DNA of 58,158 nt from Treponema sp. UBA7570 (GCA_002477955.1 DLLE01000056.1:51106-109263); one strand, 5' to 3'; counted from the stretch's first letter, positions 25,455 to 34,167 are shown. The notes: generated by a model not told the origin, from the sequence alone. Made by a program: numbers and translations.

Positions 25455-26648
25455 ATGTATATGGAATCTGAAGTTATCGACTACGTGAATGAGGAAGATG
25501 TAAAATTTATTCGTCTTGCATATTTTGATCTTTCTGGAAAACAGCGCAATGTTTCGATTATGGCCGGCGAACTGCCTCGCGCTTTTAAGGAAGGAATTTC
25601 TTTTGACGCTTCGGCAATTCCTGGTTTTCAGGAAGCCCATTCTTCGGATTTGTTCTTGCATCCTGACCCTGCTACTCTTTCTGTAATTCCGTGGCGGCCT
25701 TCAACTGGAAAAGTTGTCCGCATGTTCTGCGACATTAAATATCCTGACGGAACTCCTTACGAAAAAGACTGCCGCCATATTTTAAAACAGGCTGTCAAAA
25801 AGGCGAAGGACGAATTTGGCATTGAATTTAAATTTGGCACTGAATTTGAATTCTACCTTTTTAAGCTCGACGAAAACGGCCGCAATACAAAAATTCCTTT
25901 CGATAACGCTGGATACATGGATATTGCTCCAGAAGACAAGGGCGAAAATATCCGGCGCGAAATCGATTTTACCCTCGAGCAAATGGGAATTACTCCAGAA
26001 TTCAGCCATCACGAAGAAGGTCCTGGCCAAAACGAAATTGATTTCCGCGCTTCCGATGCAGAAACGGCTGCCGACAATGCTTCGACTTTTAAGTGGATTG
26101 TCCGCACAAAGGCCGCTTCAAACGGTCTTTACGCTGATTTTTCGCCAAAACCGCTTTCTGTTTATCCGGGAAACGGCATGCACATCAATATTTCGGCAAA
26201 TAAAGAAGAAAAAATGCCTGCTATTATGGCAGGAATTCTTGCGCACTTGTCAGAAATTACATATTTCTTAAATCCTTCCGAAGAGTCTTATTCAAGAATC
26301 GGACAGTCAAAAGCGCCAAAATTTATCTGCTGGGGAACTCAAAACCGTTCCTGTGCAATCCGCGTTCCTTCAAAGCATCCAAACGGAAAAATCCAGATCC
26401 GGTCTTCTGACAGCGAATGTAATATTTACCTTGCATTTACACTTTTGATTTACGCAGCTCTCGACGGAATCAAAAAAAATCTCGTTCCAGAGCCTGCTGT
26501 TCAAGAAAACCTTTTTCAGTCTTATGCAGAAGACAAAAAGGACTACGAAGAACGGACAAAAAATTACAAGACAATTCCTCTCAGTTTGGCTGAAGCCCGA
26601 AAACTTGCAGAAGAAAGTGAATTTATTAAACAAATCATAAAATTCTAA
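25455..26648 (+). CDS. glnA: Glutamine synthetase, type I, short form
   Basis: The enzyme condenses ammonia and glutamate with ATP. The catalytic blocks are present: KFGTEFEFYLF and EEGPGQNEIDF (metal-binding glutamates), PGNGMHINIS, NRSCAIRVPS and RSSDSECNIYLAF. At 397 residues it is shorter than the usual 440-470 and lacks the region with the adenylylation tyrosine, so GlnE-type control is unlikely. The ATG at 25455 is chosen over an in-frame upstream start at the promoter because GGAG lies 8 nt before it. It is followed after 4 nt by a response regulator with an ANTAR domain, an arrangement known in several anaerobes and pointing to RNA-level nitrogen control. Confidence 0.93.
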   Translation: MYMESEVIDYVNEEDVKFIRLAYFDLSGKQRNVSIMAGELPRAFKEGISFDASAIPGFQEAHSSDLFLHPDPATLSVIPWRPSTGKVVRMFCDIKYPDGTPYEKDCRHILKQAVKKAKDEFGIEFKFGTEFEFYLFKLDENGRNTKIPFDNAGYMDIAPEDKGENIRREIDFTLEQMGITPEFSHHEEGPGQNEIDFRASDAETAADNASTFKWIVRTKAASNGLYADFSPKPLSVYPGNGMHINISANKEEKMPAIMAGILAHLSEITYFLNPSEESYSRIGQSKAPKFICWGTQNRSCAIRVPSKHPNGKIQIRSSDSECNIYLAFTLLIYAALDGIKKNLVPEPAVQENLFQSYAEDKKDYEERTKNYKTIPLSLAEARKLAEESEFIKQIIKF

Positions 26649-26652
26649 GCTT

Positions 26653-27219
26653 ATGGCATCAGATATACATAGCGTTCTGGTTGTGACAAAAGACATAAAA
26701 ACTTCGACTCTAATAAGCACAATGCTTGTTCCGCCAATGTTCGATGTAATTTTGGCAGAAGATTTTAACGAAGCCCGCCGGCTTTGCAACGAACGGGTTT
26801 TTAACATTGTAATTGTCGATTTTTCTGACGGTGAAGGAACCGACTTTGCGGTTGATATTTCTTCCTGCACAAGCACAATCCTGCTTCTTGCGCCGACACA
26901 ATTTTTTGACCAGCTGAGCTACAGAGTTGAGCCTTACGGAATTCTTACGATAACTTCGCCTTTTGACCAGTTCTATTTTTACAATATGATAAAAATTGCA
27001 ATTGCCGTTCAGTACAAGGTTCAAGTTCTTTCGAGCCAGACAATCAAACTCAAAGAGAAAATGGAAGAAATCCGCATTGTAAACCGCGCAAAAATGCTTT
27101 TAATGCAGAACAAAGAAATGTCAGAGCAGGAAGCCCACCGTTTTCTCGAAAAACAGGCAATGGACCGCAGCATGAAGCGGATTGCCGTTGCAGATGAAAT
27201 TATAAAAACTTACAGCTGA
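26653..27219 (+). CDS. Response-regulator-like protein with an RNA-binding ANTAR domain
   Basis: Residues 1-120 resemble a receiver domain (HSVLVVTKDIKTSTLISTML, IVIVDFSDGEG) and residues about 130-188 form the three-helix ANTAR domain (IVNRAKMLLMQNKEMSEQEA then EKQAMDRSMKRIAVADEI), the antiterminator fold of NasR, AmiR and EutV. The receiver has D-F-S at the phospho-acceptor strand but the acidic pocket is incomplete (VTKD in place of two acidic residues), so a non-phosphorylated mode is possible. It lies 4 nt after glnA in one operon. It likely senses nitrogen status and acts on structured leaders elsewhere. Its 3' end overlaps the convergent YkgJ gene by 10 nt. Confidence 0.88.
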   Translation: MASDIHSVLVVTKDIKTSTLISTMLVPPMFDVILAEDFNEARRLCNERVFNIVIVDFSDGEGTDFAVDISSCTSTILLLAPTQFFDQLSYRVEPYGILTITSPFDQFYFYNMIKIAIAVQYKVQVLSSQTIKLKEKMEEIRIVNRAKMLLMQNKEMSEQEAHRFLEKQAMDRSMKRIAVADEIIKTYS

Positions 27220-27704
27220 GATTCTTCTTCAATAATTTTTAAAACTTCTTCTTTGTGAATCGGAACATTTTTTTCGTAGGCAAGCCGGTTTTCTTCAATT
27301 TCGTCAAAAGTCCAGAGCCGTCCCTTATTCATTCCTGGACATTCTTTAGCGCAGTCTTCCCAACTTTCTTTTGATTCAATCATCCAGCTCCAAAACGGCC
27401 AGGTCGAACACTGAACAGGCCGCGCCTCGTAGCAAGAACAGCCGCTATTCCACAAAATGCAGTCGTAATTTTTTTGTTCTTTAAGGGCAAGAACCTGAGT
27501 TCCGTAGTAATAATCTGTCCATCGGCAATACTGTTCGACAAAATCCTTTACAGACAGTTTTTTTAAGCTGCACAAGGCCTTTAAATCGCGCTCCGAAAGA
27601 TAAACAAATCCCGGAGAATGTCCACAGCAAAATGAGCATCGCTGGCATCCGAAATGCAGTCCGTTTAGATAAAACGGTTCTTTTTTTTGAGAATTTTCTG
27701 TCAT
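27210..27704 (-). CDS. YkgJ-type cysteine cluster protein
   Basis: The N-terminal cluster CQRCSFCCGHSPGFVYLS is the signature of the YkgJ/zinc- or iron-binding cysteine cluster family, followed by more cysteines in CILWNSGCSCYEARPVQCSTWPF. The molecular function of the family is not established; iron-sulfur or zinc binding is inferred. The length of 164 residues is typical. It is the third gene of a minus-strand set after the RlmL-like and TetR genes, 2 nt from the latter. Confidence 0.82.
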   Translation of the reverse strand: MTENSQKKEPFYLNGLHFGCQRCSFCCGHSPGFVYLSERDLKALCSLKKLSVKDFVEQYCRWTDYYYGTQVLALKEQKNYDCILWNSGCSCYEARPVQCSTWPFWSWMIESKESWEDCAKECPGMNKGRLWTFDEIEENRLAYEKNVPIHKEEVLKIIEEESQL

Positions 27705-27706
27705 TT

Positions 27707-28315
27707 TTAGCTTTCCGGGCGGTCTGCCAAAAGTCCGTCGATTGCAAGATTCAAACTTGCCTTTATATTGTCAACTTCCGCATTGTGAAGAACCGCCATT
27801 TTAAAAACTGATTCGATAATCAAGCCGAAAATTAAATCATTTGCAGTTTTTACGCTAAATTTTCTAAATTCGCCATTTTTTTGACCGCGCACAATCATCA
27901 TGCTCAAAAGGTGATTTATGCGGATTGTACGGCGGCGAACCCTTTCATAAACATTATCGCCGGTTTTATAAAGCCCTGTAAGATATGGAACTAAGATTTC
28001 AAACAGAGTCTTTTTTTCGACACAGGCGTCGATTGCATCCGAAGTAATTTTTCGAAGACAGTCTTCCGCCGTTATAGAATGGTCTTTTATGATTTTTAAA
28101 AATTTTACTTCCAGATCCGAAGACAACTGCTTTATGCTGAAATTGAAAATTTCGTGTTTGCTTCCAAAATAAATGTAGAGCGTTGTGCGCGTAATTCCGC
28201 AGGCATCCGCAATTTTTTGAAAGGTAACGTCTTCATACCCATCACGGCAAAAAAGTTCCATCGCTTTTTCGAGAATTTCCCTTTTTCTTTTTTCGTGTTC
28301 AACAACAATAGCCAT
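27707..28315 (-). CDS. TetR/AcrR-family transcriptional regulator
   Basis: Residues 10-58 form the TetR helix-turn-helix (ILEKAMELFCRDGYEDVTFQ then ITRTTLYIYFGSKHEI). The C-terminal ligand-binding part is all helical and not typed. The start codon overlaps the stop of the RlmL-like gene in TAATG, so the two are translationally coupled. No transporter gene, the common TetR target, is next to it; the operon itself may be its target. Confidence 0.88.
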   Translation of the reverse strand: MAIVVEHEKRKREILEKAMELFCRDGYEDVTFQKIADACGITRTTLYIYFGSKHEIFNFSIKQLSSDLEVKFLKIIKDHSITAEDCLRKITSDAIDACVEKKTLFEILVPYLTGLYKTGDNVYERVRRRTIRINHLLSMMIVRGQKNGEFRKFSVKTANDLIFGLIIESVFKMAVLHNAEVDNIKASLNLAIDGLLADRPES

Positions 28316-29628
28316 TAAAAATATTCCTTGCCTGAATTTTCATTTTTGCGTTCGCGTGGAGCAAAAGGCTTTTCATTCTGTTTTTTTGGACTGTCTTTTT
28401 TCCATTCTCCGGATTTTTTTCTGTTTGAATTAAAATCCGCCGGACGAACACCACGTTTTTTTTCTTTTTCTGTTCCGTTATAAAGATAGAAAATCGTGTC
28501 CAAGTTTCCAGATTTTATGCTTTTTAAGGTCGTAGCATAGCGGCCAACATTTTCCTGAAACTCTTTGTGCGCAGTTATTACGCCAATCTGCCAGCCTTTA
28601 AAATCTTCAAAAAGACTTTTCATGCTTGAATAAAGTTCCGCGGCCTGACGCTCATCGCCAAGACGCTCGCCATACGGCGGATTGCAGATTATCATTCCGT
28701 TTTCGTAAGGAGCTTCAATGTCCTTAAAATCGCTCACCTGAAAATCAGGACGCCACAAATGGGCATCAACACCAATCGCCTTGAGCGCACGGCCGGCAGT
28801 TACGCAGGCATGCTCAGCATTTAAACGGGCCCGCTCAACGGCAGAAGGGTCAATGTCCGTTCCTGTAATGCGAACTTCAACGTCGGTGCGGATTTTTGCC
28901 GCTTCAGCATTTTTTATTTCGATTGCACGTTCGCGGTTAAAAATAGGAAGATTTTCCAAAGCAAATCTCCGGCCAAAACCCGGCGCAACGTTAAAAGCAA
29001 AAAGTGTCGCTTCGATTGGCAAAGTTCCCGAACCGCAGAATGGATCGTGGAAAGGAATTTTTCTCTTCCACATGCTCATCTGTAAAAGAACGGCAGCAGT
29101 AGTTTCGCGCAAAGGAGCCATTCCGCCGTCAGTACGATAGCCGCGCTTGTGCAAAGGCAATCCGCTCAAATCCAGCAAAATCAACGCTTCGTCATTATCC
29201 AGATAAACGCGGACATCGCTTTTTTCGCCAGTTTCCGGCAAAGAAGACATATTCCATCTGTCGCCGAGTTTTTTATAAATCGCTTTTTGAACCATTCCCT
29301 GCACAGAATGTTCAGAATTCAGTCTTGATTTATACGAACGAACTTTATCAACCGTAACTTTTGTATCTTTCTTAAAAAAATCCTGCCAGTTTACAGAATA
29401 AACTCCTTCGAAAAGCTGATCAAAATCTTCAGCCTTGTAGCGAGCCATTAAAAGATAAACGCGGTCGGCAGTCCGCAGGCAAAGGTTCGCCCTAAAAAGA
29501 GCGTCATCATCGCCTTCAAAAAAAACGCGTCCAGGAGCATTTCCAGCAAGCCTGTAACCCAAGAGCTTAATTTCGTTTCCAAGAATTTTTTCCGCGCCAA
29601 TTGCGCACAAAGCAACTAAAGTGTTCAT
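28315..29628 (-). CDS. THUMP-domain 23S rRNA guanine methyltransferase, RlmL/YpsC type
   Basis: An N-terminal THUMP RNA-binding domain (about 1-155) is followed by a class I SAM methyltransferase with DPFCGSGTLPIEA (SAM loop) and the catalytic NPPYGERLG. This is the N2-methylguanine class of RlmL in E. coli and YpsC in Bacillus. The C-terminal 40 residues are a basic, disordered tail (RKKSGEWKKDSPKKQNEKPF), probably for rRNA binding. A TTGTCC-N17-TAAATT promoter lies 9 nt before the ATG with no ribosome site. The exact guanosine is not determined. Confidence 0.88.
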   Translation of the reverse strand: MNTLVALCAIGAEKILGNEIKLLGYRLAGNAPGRVFFEGDDDALFRANLCLRTADRVYLLMARYKAEDFDQLFEGVYSVNWQDFFKKDTKVTVDKVRSYKSRLNSEHSVQGMVQKAIYKKLGDRWNMSSLPETGEKSDVRVYLDNDEALILLDLSGLPLHKRGYRTDGGMAPLRETTAAVLLQMSMWKRKIPFHDPFCGSGTLPIEATLFAFNVAPGFGRRFALENLPIFNRERAIEIKNAEAAKIRTDVEVRITGTDIDPSAVERARLNAEHACVTAGRALKAIGVDAHLWRPDFQVSDFKDIEAPYENGMIICNPPYGERLGDERQAAELYSSMKSLFEDFKGWQIGVITAHKEFQENVGRYATTLKSIKSGNLDTIFYLYNGTEKEKKRGVRPADFNSNRKKSGEWKKDSPKKQNEKPFAPRERKNENSGKEYF

Positions 29629-29637
29629 TATCTTGAC

Positions 29638-29666
29638 AATTTAGCACAAAATGTCATTTTGGACAA
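29638..29666 (-). promoter_or_regulatory. Promoter of the RlmL-TetR-YkgJ operon
   Basis: On the minus strand TTGTCC (29661-29666) and TAAATT (29638-29643) are spaced 17 nt, and the ATG begins 9 nt after the -10 box, leaving a leader of 0-3 nt. Confidence 0.6.
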
Positions 29667-29696
29667 CCAAAGATTTTTTTTAGAACCACATTTTAT

Positions 29697-29790
29697 CGTC
29701 TTATCCGGCTGCTACGGATTCGCTCACGCTCATCGTCCTCGGCTAAAGCCTGCGGTCGACTGCCGTCCTGCGCATCCGGGGTAGCTTTTT
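29697..29790. repeat. Dispersed GC-rich intergenic repeat, diverged copy
   Basis: TATCCGGCTGCTACGGATTC followed by GCTCACGCTC, and a distal GCATCCGGGG, follow the pattern of the copies at 37911-38107 and 43966-44100. The 540-nt gap from 29629 to 30168 contains this copy, a perfect inverted repeat, two small hairpins and another repeat copy, but no credible gene. Confidence 0.5.
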
Positions 29791-29835
29791 CTTAAATTCA
29801 GACAATCTCGTTAATGCGGCGACGCCCCCTGTCAT

Positions 29836-29960
29836 TATCGGGCTGGCCCGATAATCTATTGAAAGTGTCTGCCAGCCTTAGATTATGACAATGTTTCTTC
29901 CTCTTCTAGCCGGAATTTCATTCCTGCTCTAACAGGAAGTCCTTTCCGCTTAGAACAAAA
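29836..29960. repeat. Cluster of inverted repeats
   Basis: ATTATCGGGC faces GCCCGATAAT with only 2 nt between, a nearly perfect palindrome. Further right two related hairpins (TTCCTG-CTCTAA-CAGGAA, and CTTCCT facing AGGAAG) lie within 60 nt of each other. No open frame spans them. Confidence 0.6.
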
Positions 29961-30013
29961 CTCATCTTCCTATTAGAACAGGAAGAGAAAAATGCTGTAA
30001 TTGCGGAAAAACT

Positions 30014-30092
30014 TAGCCCGGATCGGAACGGCGCAAAGCGTTCATGAATGGAGCGTAAGCGGAACCGTGAAGAGCCGGTTTGTGATTGCGGT
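30014..30092. repeat. Dispersed GC-rich intergenic repeat, copy 3
   Basis: AGCCCGGATCGGAACGGCGC, then AGCGTAAGCGGAACC and GAGCCGGTTTGTGATTGCGG, align with copy 1 (1-90) along the whole length and with the degenerate copy at 31487-31590 at the GCGGTGC end. Confidence 0.65.
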
Positions 30093-30108
30093 GCGCTCCT
30101 AAAATAAA

Positions 30109-30137
30109 AAAGACCCGCCTAAAAAAAGCAGGTCTTT
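30109..30137 (-). terminator. Intrinsic terminator of fabV
   Basis: On the minus strand AAGACCTGC pairs with GCGGGTCTT (one G:U pair) across a T-rich loop and is followed by a T-run. Confidence 0.85.
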
Positions 30138-30168
30138 AATCATTAAAAAGCTTTTGTTTAATTTTTGA

Positions 30169-31386
30169 CTAGTCTATTTCGTTCATTTTTGCGATTTCTT
30201 TGGTATAGTCAACGCCTGGAACTTCAAAACCGTTAATCATCAAGAAGTCGTGGCGGAGTCCTTCCATGTCGCAGTATTCGTTTACTGTTTCTTCTGTAAC
30301 ATTTGGCATTGCCTTGTCTACTTCTGCCTGAACTGCAGGATCAAGTTCCCAGTCGTCTATGCGGATTCTGTTTTCTGAATCTACAGGAACTTTCTTGTCC
30401 GCTGTGTAAAGACGCTCAGCAAAAAGACGTTCCATCTGTTCGATACAGCCTTCGTGTGTTCCTTTTGCCTTCATAATCTTGAACAAAACTCCAAGATACT
30501 GCGCGATAATTGGAATTACTGCCGAAGAGCGGGTTACAAGGCCTTTGTTTACTGAAACATAAGCGGCGCCGTTCAATCCTTTGAGGGAGCTGTCGATATT
30601 GTGGGCGCGGGCTTCCAAGTCTTTTTTTGCTTCGCCAATTGTGCCGTCGCGGTAAATCGGATGGCTGTATTTTGGTCCAATGTAAGAATAAGCAAGTGTG
30701 CGTACACCGTCAGCAAGAACATCCGCTTCTTTTAACTGTTTAATCCAGCGTTCCCAGTCTTCACCGCCCATTACTTTTACAGTATTTGGAATGTCATCGC
30801 CTTCGGCAGGCTTTACTTCCTGAATAGCAATTTTTCCAGTCATCATATCAAGCGCAGGACCTGTAAATGTTGAACCGATAGGTTTGATTACAGAGCGGTA
30901 CATAACCTTTGTATCCGGATCTGTGCGAACTGGAGAAGCGAGAGAATAAATAATAAGGTCGAATTTAATTCCCTGTTTTTTTGCTTCGTCAATTACCGCC
31001 TGACGACATTCGTCAGAAAAAGCGTCCATATTGAAAGTTTTTGATTTAAGGCCAGCCTTTTGTGCTTCCTTGTCAAAAGTCATATTGTTGTAAAAACCAG
31101 GAGTTCCGGCTTTTGTTTCTGTAGCTTCTTTTTCAAACGAAACACCGATTGTGTCTGCGCCATATTCAAAAGCCGCCGAAATACGGCTCGCAAGTCCATA
31201 TCCTGTGGAGCAACCAAGAACAAGAACGTTCTTTGGAGCATAACCGCCTTCAGCGGCTGTTTTTGTTCCGCGTTTTGCTTTCTGAGCAACAGCATAGGCA
31301 ATCTGATTTCTAGTATCCTGTGCACATCCAAGCGGGTGCGAATTGATACAAATGTTCGAACGAATCATCGGTTTAATAATAGCCAT
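30169..31386 (-). CDS. fabV: NADH-dependent trans-2-enoyl-CoA / enoyl-ACP reductase FabV (Ter)
   Basis: The enzyme reduces crotonyl-CoA or enoyl-ACP with NADH in the cytoplasm; the T. denticola homologue Ter is the best known. The NADH site is VLGCSTGYGLASRISAAFEY and the catalytic pair is in the block Y-x8-K (YRDGTIGEAK), with YSYIGPKYSHP just before it. The 405-residue length matches the family (395-400). A GGGG ribosome site precedes the ATG. It stands alone; it may serve fatty acid synthesis, or butyrate-type fermentation. Confidence 0.95.
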   Translation of the reverse strand: MAIIKPMIRSNICINSHPLGCAQDTRNQIAYAVAQKAKRGTKTAAEGGYAPKNVLVLGCSTGYGLASRISAAFEYGADTIGVSFEKEATETKAGTPGFYNNMTFDKEAQKAGLKSKTFNMDAFSDECRQAVIDEAKKQGIKFDLIIYSLASPVRTDPDTKVMYRSVIKPIGSTFTGPALDMMTGKIAIQEVKPAEGDDIPNTVKVMGGEDWERWIKQLKEADVLADGVRTLAYSYIGPKYSHPIYRDGTIGEAKKDLEARAHNIDSSLKGLNGAAYVSVNKGLVTRSSAVIPIIAQYLGVLFKIMKAKGTHEGCIEQMERLFAERLYTADKKVPVDSENRIRIDDWELDPAVQAEVDKAMPNVTEETVNEYCDMEGLRHDFLMINGFEVPGVDYTKEIAKMNEID

Positions 31387-31486
31387 TTTTTTCCCCTAAA
31401 AATCGGCACCTCAAATTATAGAGAGCCAAAATACTAATTATTACCATTATGACACTTTTTCCATTTTTGTCAATTTGCTTTTTTTA

Positions 31487-31590
31487 GGCAAAACCTACGC
31501 CGGGGTGCAAGTGCGCCGAAGGCGTTCTAAAAAACCCCGTTTTTTAGAATGACAACACTGAAACACCGGTTTGACCATGCGGTGCCGTCC
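31487..31590. repeat. Dispersed GC-rich intergenic repeat, degenerate copy
   Basis: Matches to copy 3 are in ACCGGTTTG followed by ATGCGGTGC at the right end and the GCGCCGAAGGCGTTC part, but the AGCGAAAGCGGAACC core is lost. It contains a hairpin (TTCTAAAAAACCCCG facing CGTTTTTTAGAA-like sequence). Confidence 0.4.
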
Positions 31591-31634
31591 AAATTCAACT
31601 TCTATCAACTCTTTTTTTGTGCTACAATTTTTCT

Positions 31635-32387
31635 ATGAAAATTACGCCAAATTACACTGTCATTTATAACGACGACGACATTATTGTATTGAATAAACGT
31701 TCCGGACTTTTAGTTGCGCAAGACCGCTACGATCCAGACGCTCCACGTTTAGACTCCGAAGCTGAAAAAGAATTCGGCAGGCTTTATGCTGTCCACAGAA
31801 TCGACAAAGACACTTCCGGCTGTGTAATTTACGCAAAAAATGCAGATTCACACCGCGCGCTTTCTATGCAGTTTGAAAACCGGACTGTCGAAAAAATCTA
31901 TCACTGTCTTGTAAACGGGCGGCCGCTCTGGCAGACAAAAACCGTAGACTCAAAACTTTTGCCAGATGGAGATTTGCGCCACCGCACAACGATAAATTCG
32001 CGCTTTGGAAAAACAAGCATCACAGATTTTAAACTAATCGGCATATGCGGACCGTACAGCTGGCTTGAAGCCCGCCCAAAAACCGGCAGAACTCACCAGA
32101 TTCGCGTTCACTTGCAGTCGATCGGACTTTCTATCGTCTGCGATCCTCTTTATTCTGGAAACCAAAAACCTGTCCGCCTGAGCGACATAAAAAAACGCTG
32201 GAACGGAGACACAGAAACAGAACGTCCGCTTTTAAGCAGACTGGCTCTTCACGCCTACAGTCTTTCGCTCGAACACCCAAAAACCGGCGAACGCATGACT
32301 TTTACCGCGCCTTATCAAAAAGACATGGAAGCAACACGCAAACAGCTGGCAAGCATTTTTGGAGTTGATCCTTTTAATCAAAAATAA
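31635..32387 (+). CDS. RluA-family RNA pseudouridine synthase
   Basis: The catalytic aspartate lies in AVHRIDKDTSGCVIYAK, the RluA signature, followed by RPKTGRTHQIRVHLQSIG near the C-terminal half. There is no S4 domain; at 250 residues the protein resembles the RluA/YqcB-YjbO short forms, so the target may be 23S rRNA or tRNA and cannot be set. A TACAAT box ends 6 nt before the ATG, with no ribosome site, while a longer version from 31617 would run through that box. The omptin-like gene starts 1 nt after its stop. Confidence 0.88.
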   Translation: MKITPNYTVIYNDDDIIVLNKRSGLLVAQDRYDPDAPRLDSEAEKEFGRLYAVHRIDKDTSGCVIYAKNADSHRALSMQFENRTVEKIYHCLVNGRPLWQTKTVDSKLLPDGDLRHRTTINSRFGKTSITDFKLIGICGPYSWLEARPKTGRTHQIRVHLQSIGLSIVCDPLYSGNQKPVRLSDIKKRWNGDTETERPLLSRLALHAYSLSLEHPKTGERMTFTAPYQKDMEATRKQLASIFGVDPFNQK

Positions 32388-32388
32388 A

Positions 32389-33417
32389 ATGAAAAAAGTT
32401 TTACCGTTAGTTTTAGCAATTCCTTTTTTTTCGATTTTTGCCTCAGTTTATGCCACAGCCGAAATAAAAAAAACAGACTTTTCGCTTTCTGTTGAACCGC
32501 TGATTGGAATAAAAAACGGCCAGGTAAACGAATATGTCTTTTTAAAAGAGTCGAACTACGATTGCGACAAATTAAGTGAATTAAACTGGGAAATCAAAAA
32601 CGAATTCTATTCTGGGCTAAAACTTAACGGCAGCTATAAAAATGTCTTTCTGGAAGCAGGATTTACGGCAGGATTCCCGCTAAAATGCGGAACAATGAAA
32701 GATTCTGACTGGCTCAATAATTCTCCAAGCGATGTGACAAAAACTTCTGGACACGATTACAAAACATGCTATTCGGAAAGCGACAATTATATCGATTATG
32801 ACATTTCTGCAAGCTTAAAAACCGGCTATTCGTTCAAACTTCCAGAGCTAAAAAAAATCAGCGCAAAGATAAGCCCGTTTTTTGAGTTTGAATACCAGTT
32901 ATTTAAGTTTACGGCAAAAAACGGAACTGGCTGGTATGGAAACGCAATAGACGGCTATTATGCGGCCTGGAACGATGAAGCTGAAGCAAACCGGGAAATA
33001 ATCAATTTTTCTGGCGACGTAATTTCTTATAAACGGCAGAATTTTATTTTTTGGCTCGGAGGCAGCATCGATTTCAAGCTTCCAAAAAATTTTTCTGTCG
33101 GAGCAGGATTTAAATTTTCTCCATTTGTCTATTCAGAATCAATCGACTGCCATTATTTAAGAGATCTTTATTTTTTAGACATTGTTTCGGATTTTTGCAG
33201 CCTCTTTAATTGCAATTTCAACACCGAGTATAAAATCGATTCAAAAAAATCAATCTGTCTTAACGCAGACTACCTTTATATGAAAACTCTTCGTGGAAAA
33301 TCATATTCCAGCAATTCTCAAAGATGGTCTAAAAATAACGAGCTTGAAGATTCAGAAGGCGGCGCAAATCAGCAATGCTTTAACATTTCCCTTTCATTTA
33401 AATATAAATTTTTCTAA
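32389..33417 (+). CDS. Omptin-like outer membrane protein (predicted aspartic-type protease)
   Basis: The signal peptide is MKKVLPLVLAIPFFSIFASV and YA. The 342-residue body is a beta-barrel pattern ending in aromatic FKYKFF, typical for outer membrane insertion. Two landmark omptin motifs are present: LSELNWEIK then GTMKDSDWLN, matching the Asp-x-Asp of OmpT (Asp83/Asp85), and SIDCHYLRDLYF, matching the Asp-x-His pair (Asp210/His212). The residues needed for the omptin catalytic site therefore appear complete. The family is known in Gammaproteobacteria (OmpT, Pla) and is reported patchily elsewhere. Translation is likely coupled to the upstream pseudouridine synthase gene. Homology is based on motif reading only. 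Confidence 0.72.
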   Translation: MKKVLPLVLAIPFFSIFASVYATAEIKKTDFSLSVEPLIGIKNGQVNEYVFLKESNYDCDKLSELNWEIKNEFYSGLKLNGSYKNVFLEAGFTAGFPLKCGTMKDSDWLNNSPSDVTKTSGHDYKTCYSESDNYIDYDISASLKTGYSFKLPELKKISAKISPFFEFEYQLFKFTAKNGTGWYGNAIDGYYAAWNDEAEANREIINFSGDVISYKRQNFIFWLGGSIDFKLPKNFSVGAGFKFSPFVYSESIDCHYLRDLYFLDIVSDFCSLFNCNFNTEYKIDSKKSICLNADYLYMKTLRGKSYSSNSQRWSKNNELEDSEGGANQQCFNISLSFKYKFF

Positions 33418-33498
33418 AAATTAGCTTCCTAAAATTCTGCATTTTTGTGATATAATAAGCCTACAAAAAACAAAAATCAGTCTTTACGGAGGCTTTTT

Positions 33499-34140
33499 AT
33501 GAAAAAAATTATTACAATCAGCCGTGAATACGGTTCCGGCGGAAGACTTATCGGAAAACTCGTTGCAGAAACTTTGGGTTATGATTTTTACGACAAGGAA
33601 ATTATCGACATGGCCGCTCAGGAAAGCGGACTTTCTCCAGATTTTATAAAAAAAACTGAACAAAATCTTTCTTCAGGATTTTTATACAATCTTCTTTTAG
33701 GCTCAAGCTACTCTGGAACAGCAAATGGCGCGGCTTCGATAAACGGAACTCAGATGCTTCCTCTTGCGGACCAGGTTTTTAATGCCGAACGCAAAGTTAT
33801 TCTCGACCTTGCAAAAAAAGAAAACTGCGTAATTGTCGGACGCTGCGCAGATTATATTCTTAAAGCAAGCGATGAAATTGATTCAAAATCTCTTTTAAAT
33901 GTTTTTATCTACGGAAATCTGGAAGAAAAACTCAAAAGAATCGAAGACTTGTACAAAGAACCGGAACAGGCGGCAAAAAAGACAATTCAGCAGATTGATA
34001 AACGCCGTGCAAATCATTACAACACTTTTACGGAAGCAACATGGGGCGACCGCAAAAACTACGACATTATGATTAACAGTTCAACAGCAGGAATCGAAGA
34101 AACCGCCCGGATAATTTCGGAAATTGCAAAACACCAGTAA
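33499..34140 (+). CDS. Cytidylate-kinase-like protein
   Basis: ISREYGSGGRLIGKLVAETL at the N-terminus is the P-loop version found in the cytidylate-kinase-like (AAK6/AdkK-related) family, with GRCADYILK and IDKRRANHYN as lid-type blocks. True Cmk has a different NMP-binding domain, so the nucleotide substrate is not known. GGAGG lies 8 nt before the ATG. A paralogue lies at 50183-50842 inside the importer operon. A TATAAT box at about 33453 suggests its own promoter. Confidence 0.8.
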   Translation: MKKIITISREYGSGGRLIGKLVAETLGYDFYDKEIIDMAAQESGLSPDFIKKTEQNLSSGFLYNLLLGSSYSGTANGAASINGTQMLPLADQVFNAERKVILDLAKKENCVIVGRCADYILKASDEIDSKSLLNVFIYGNLEEKLKRIEDLYKEPEQAAKKTIQQIDKRRANHYNTFTEATWGDRKNYDIMINSSTAGIEETARIISEIAKHQ

Positions 34141-34167
34141 AGGCCGACTGCAAAAAAAAACGCATTG

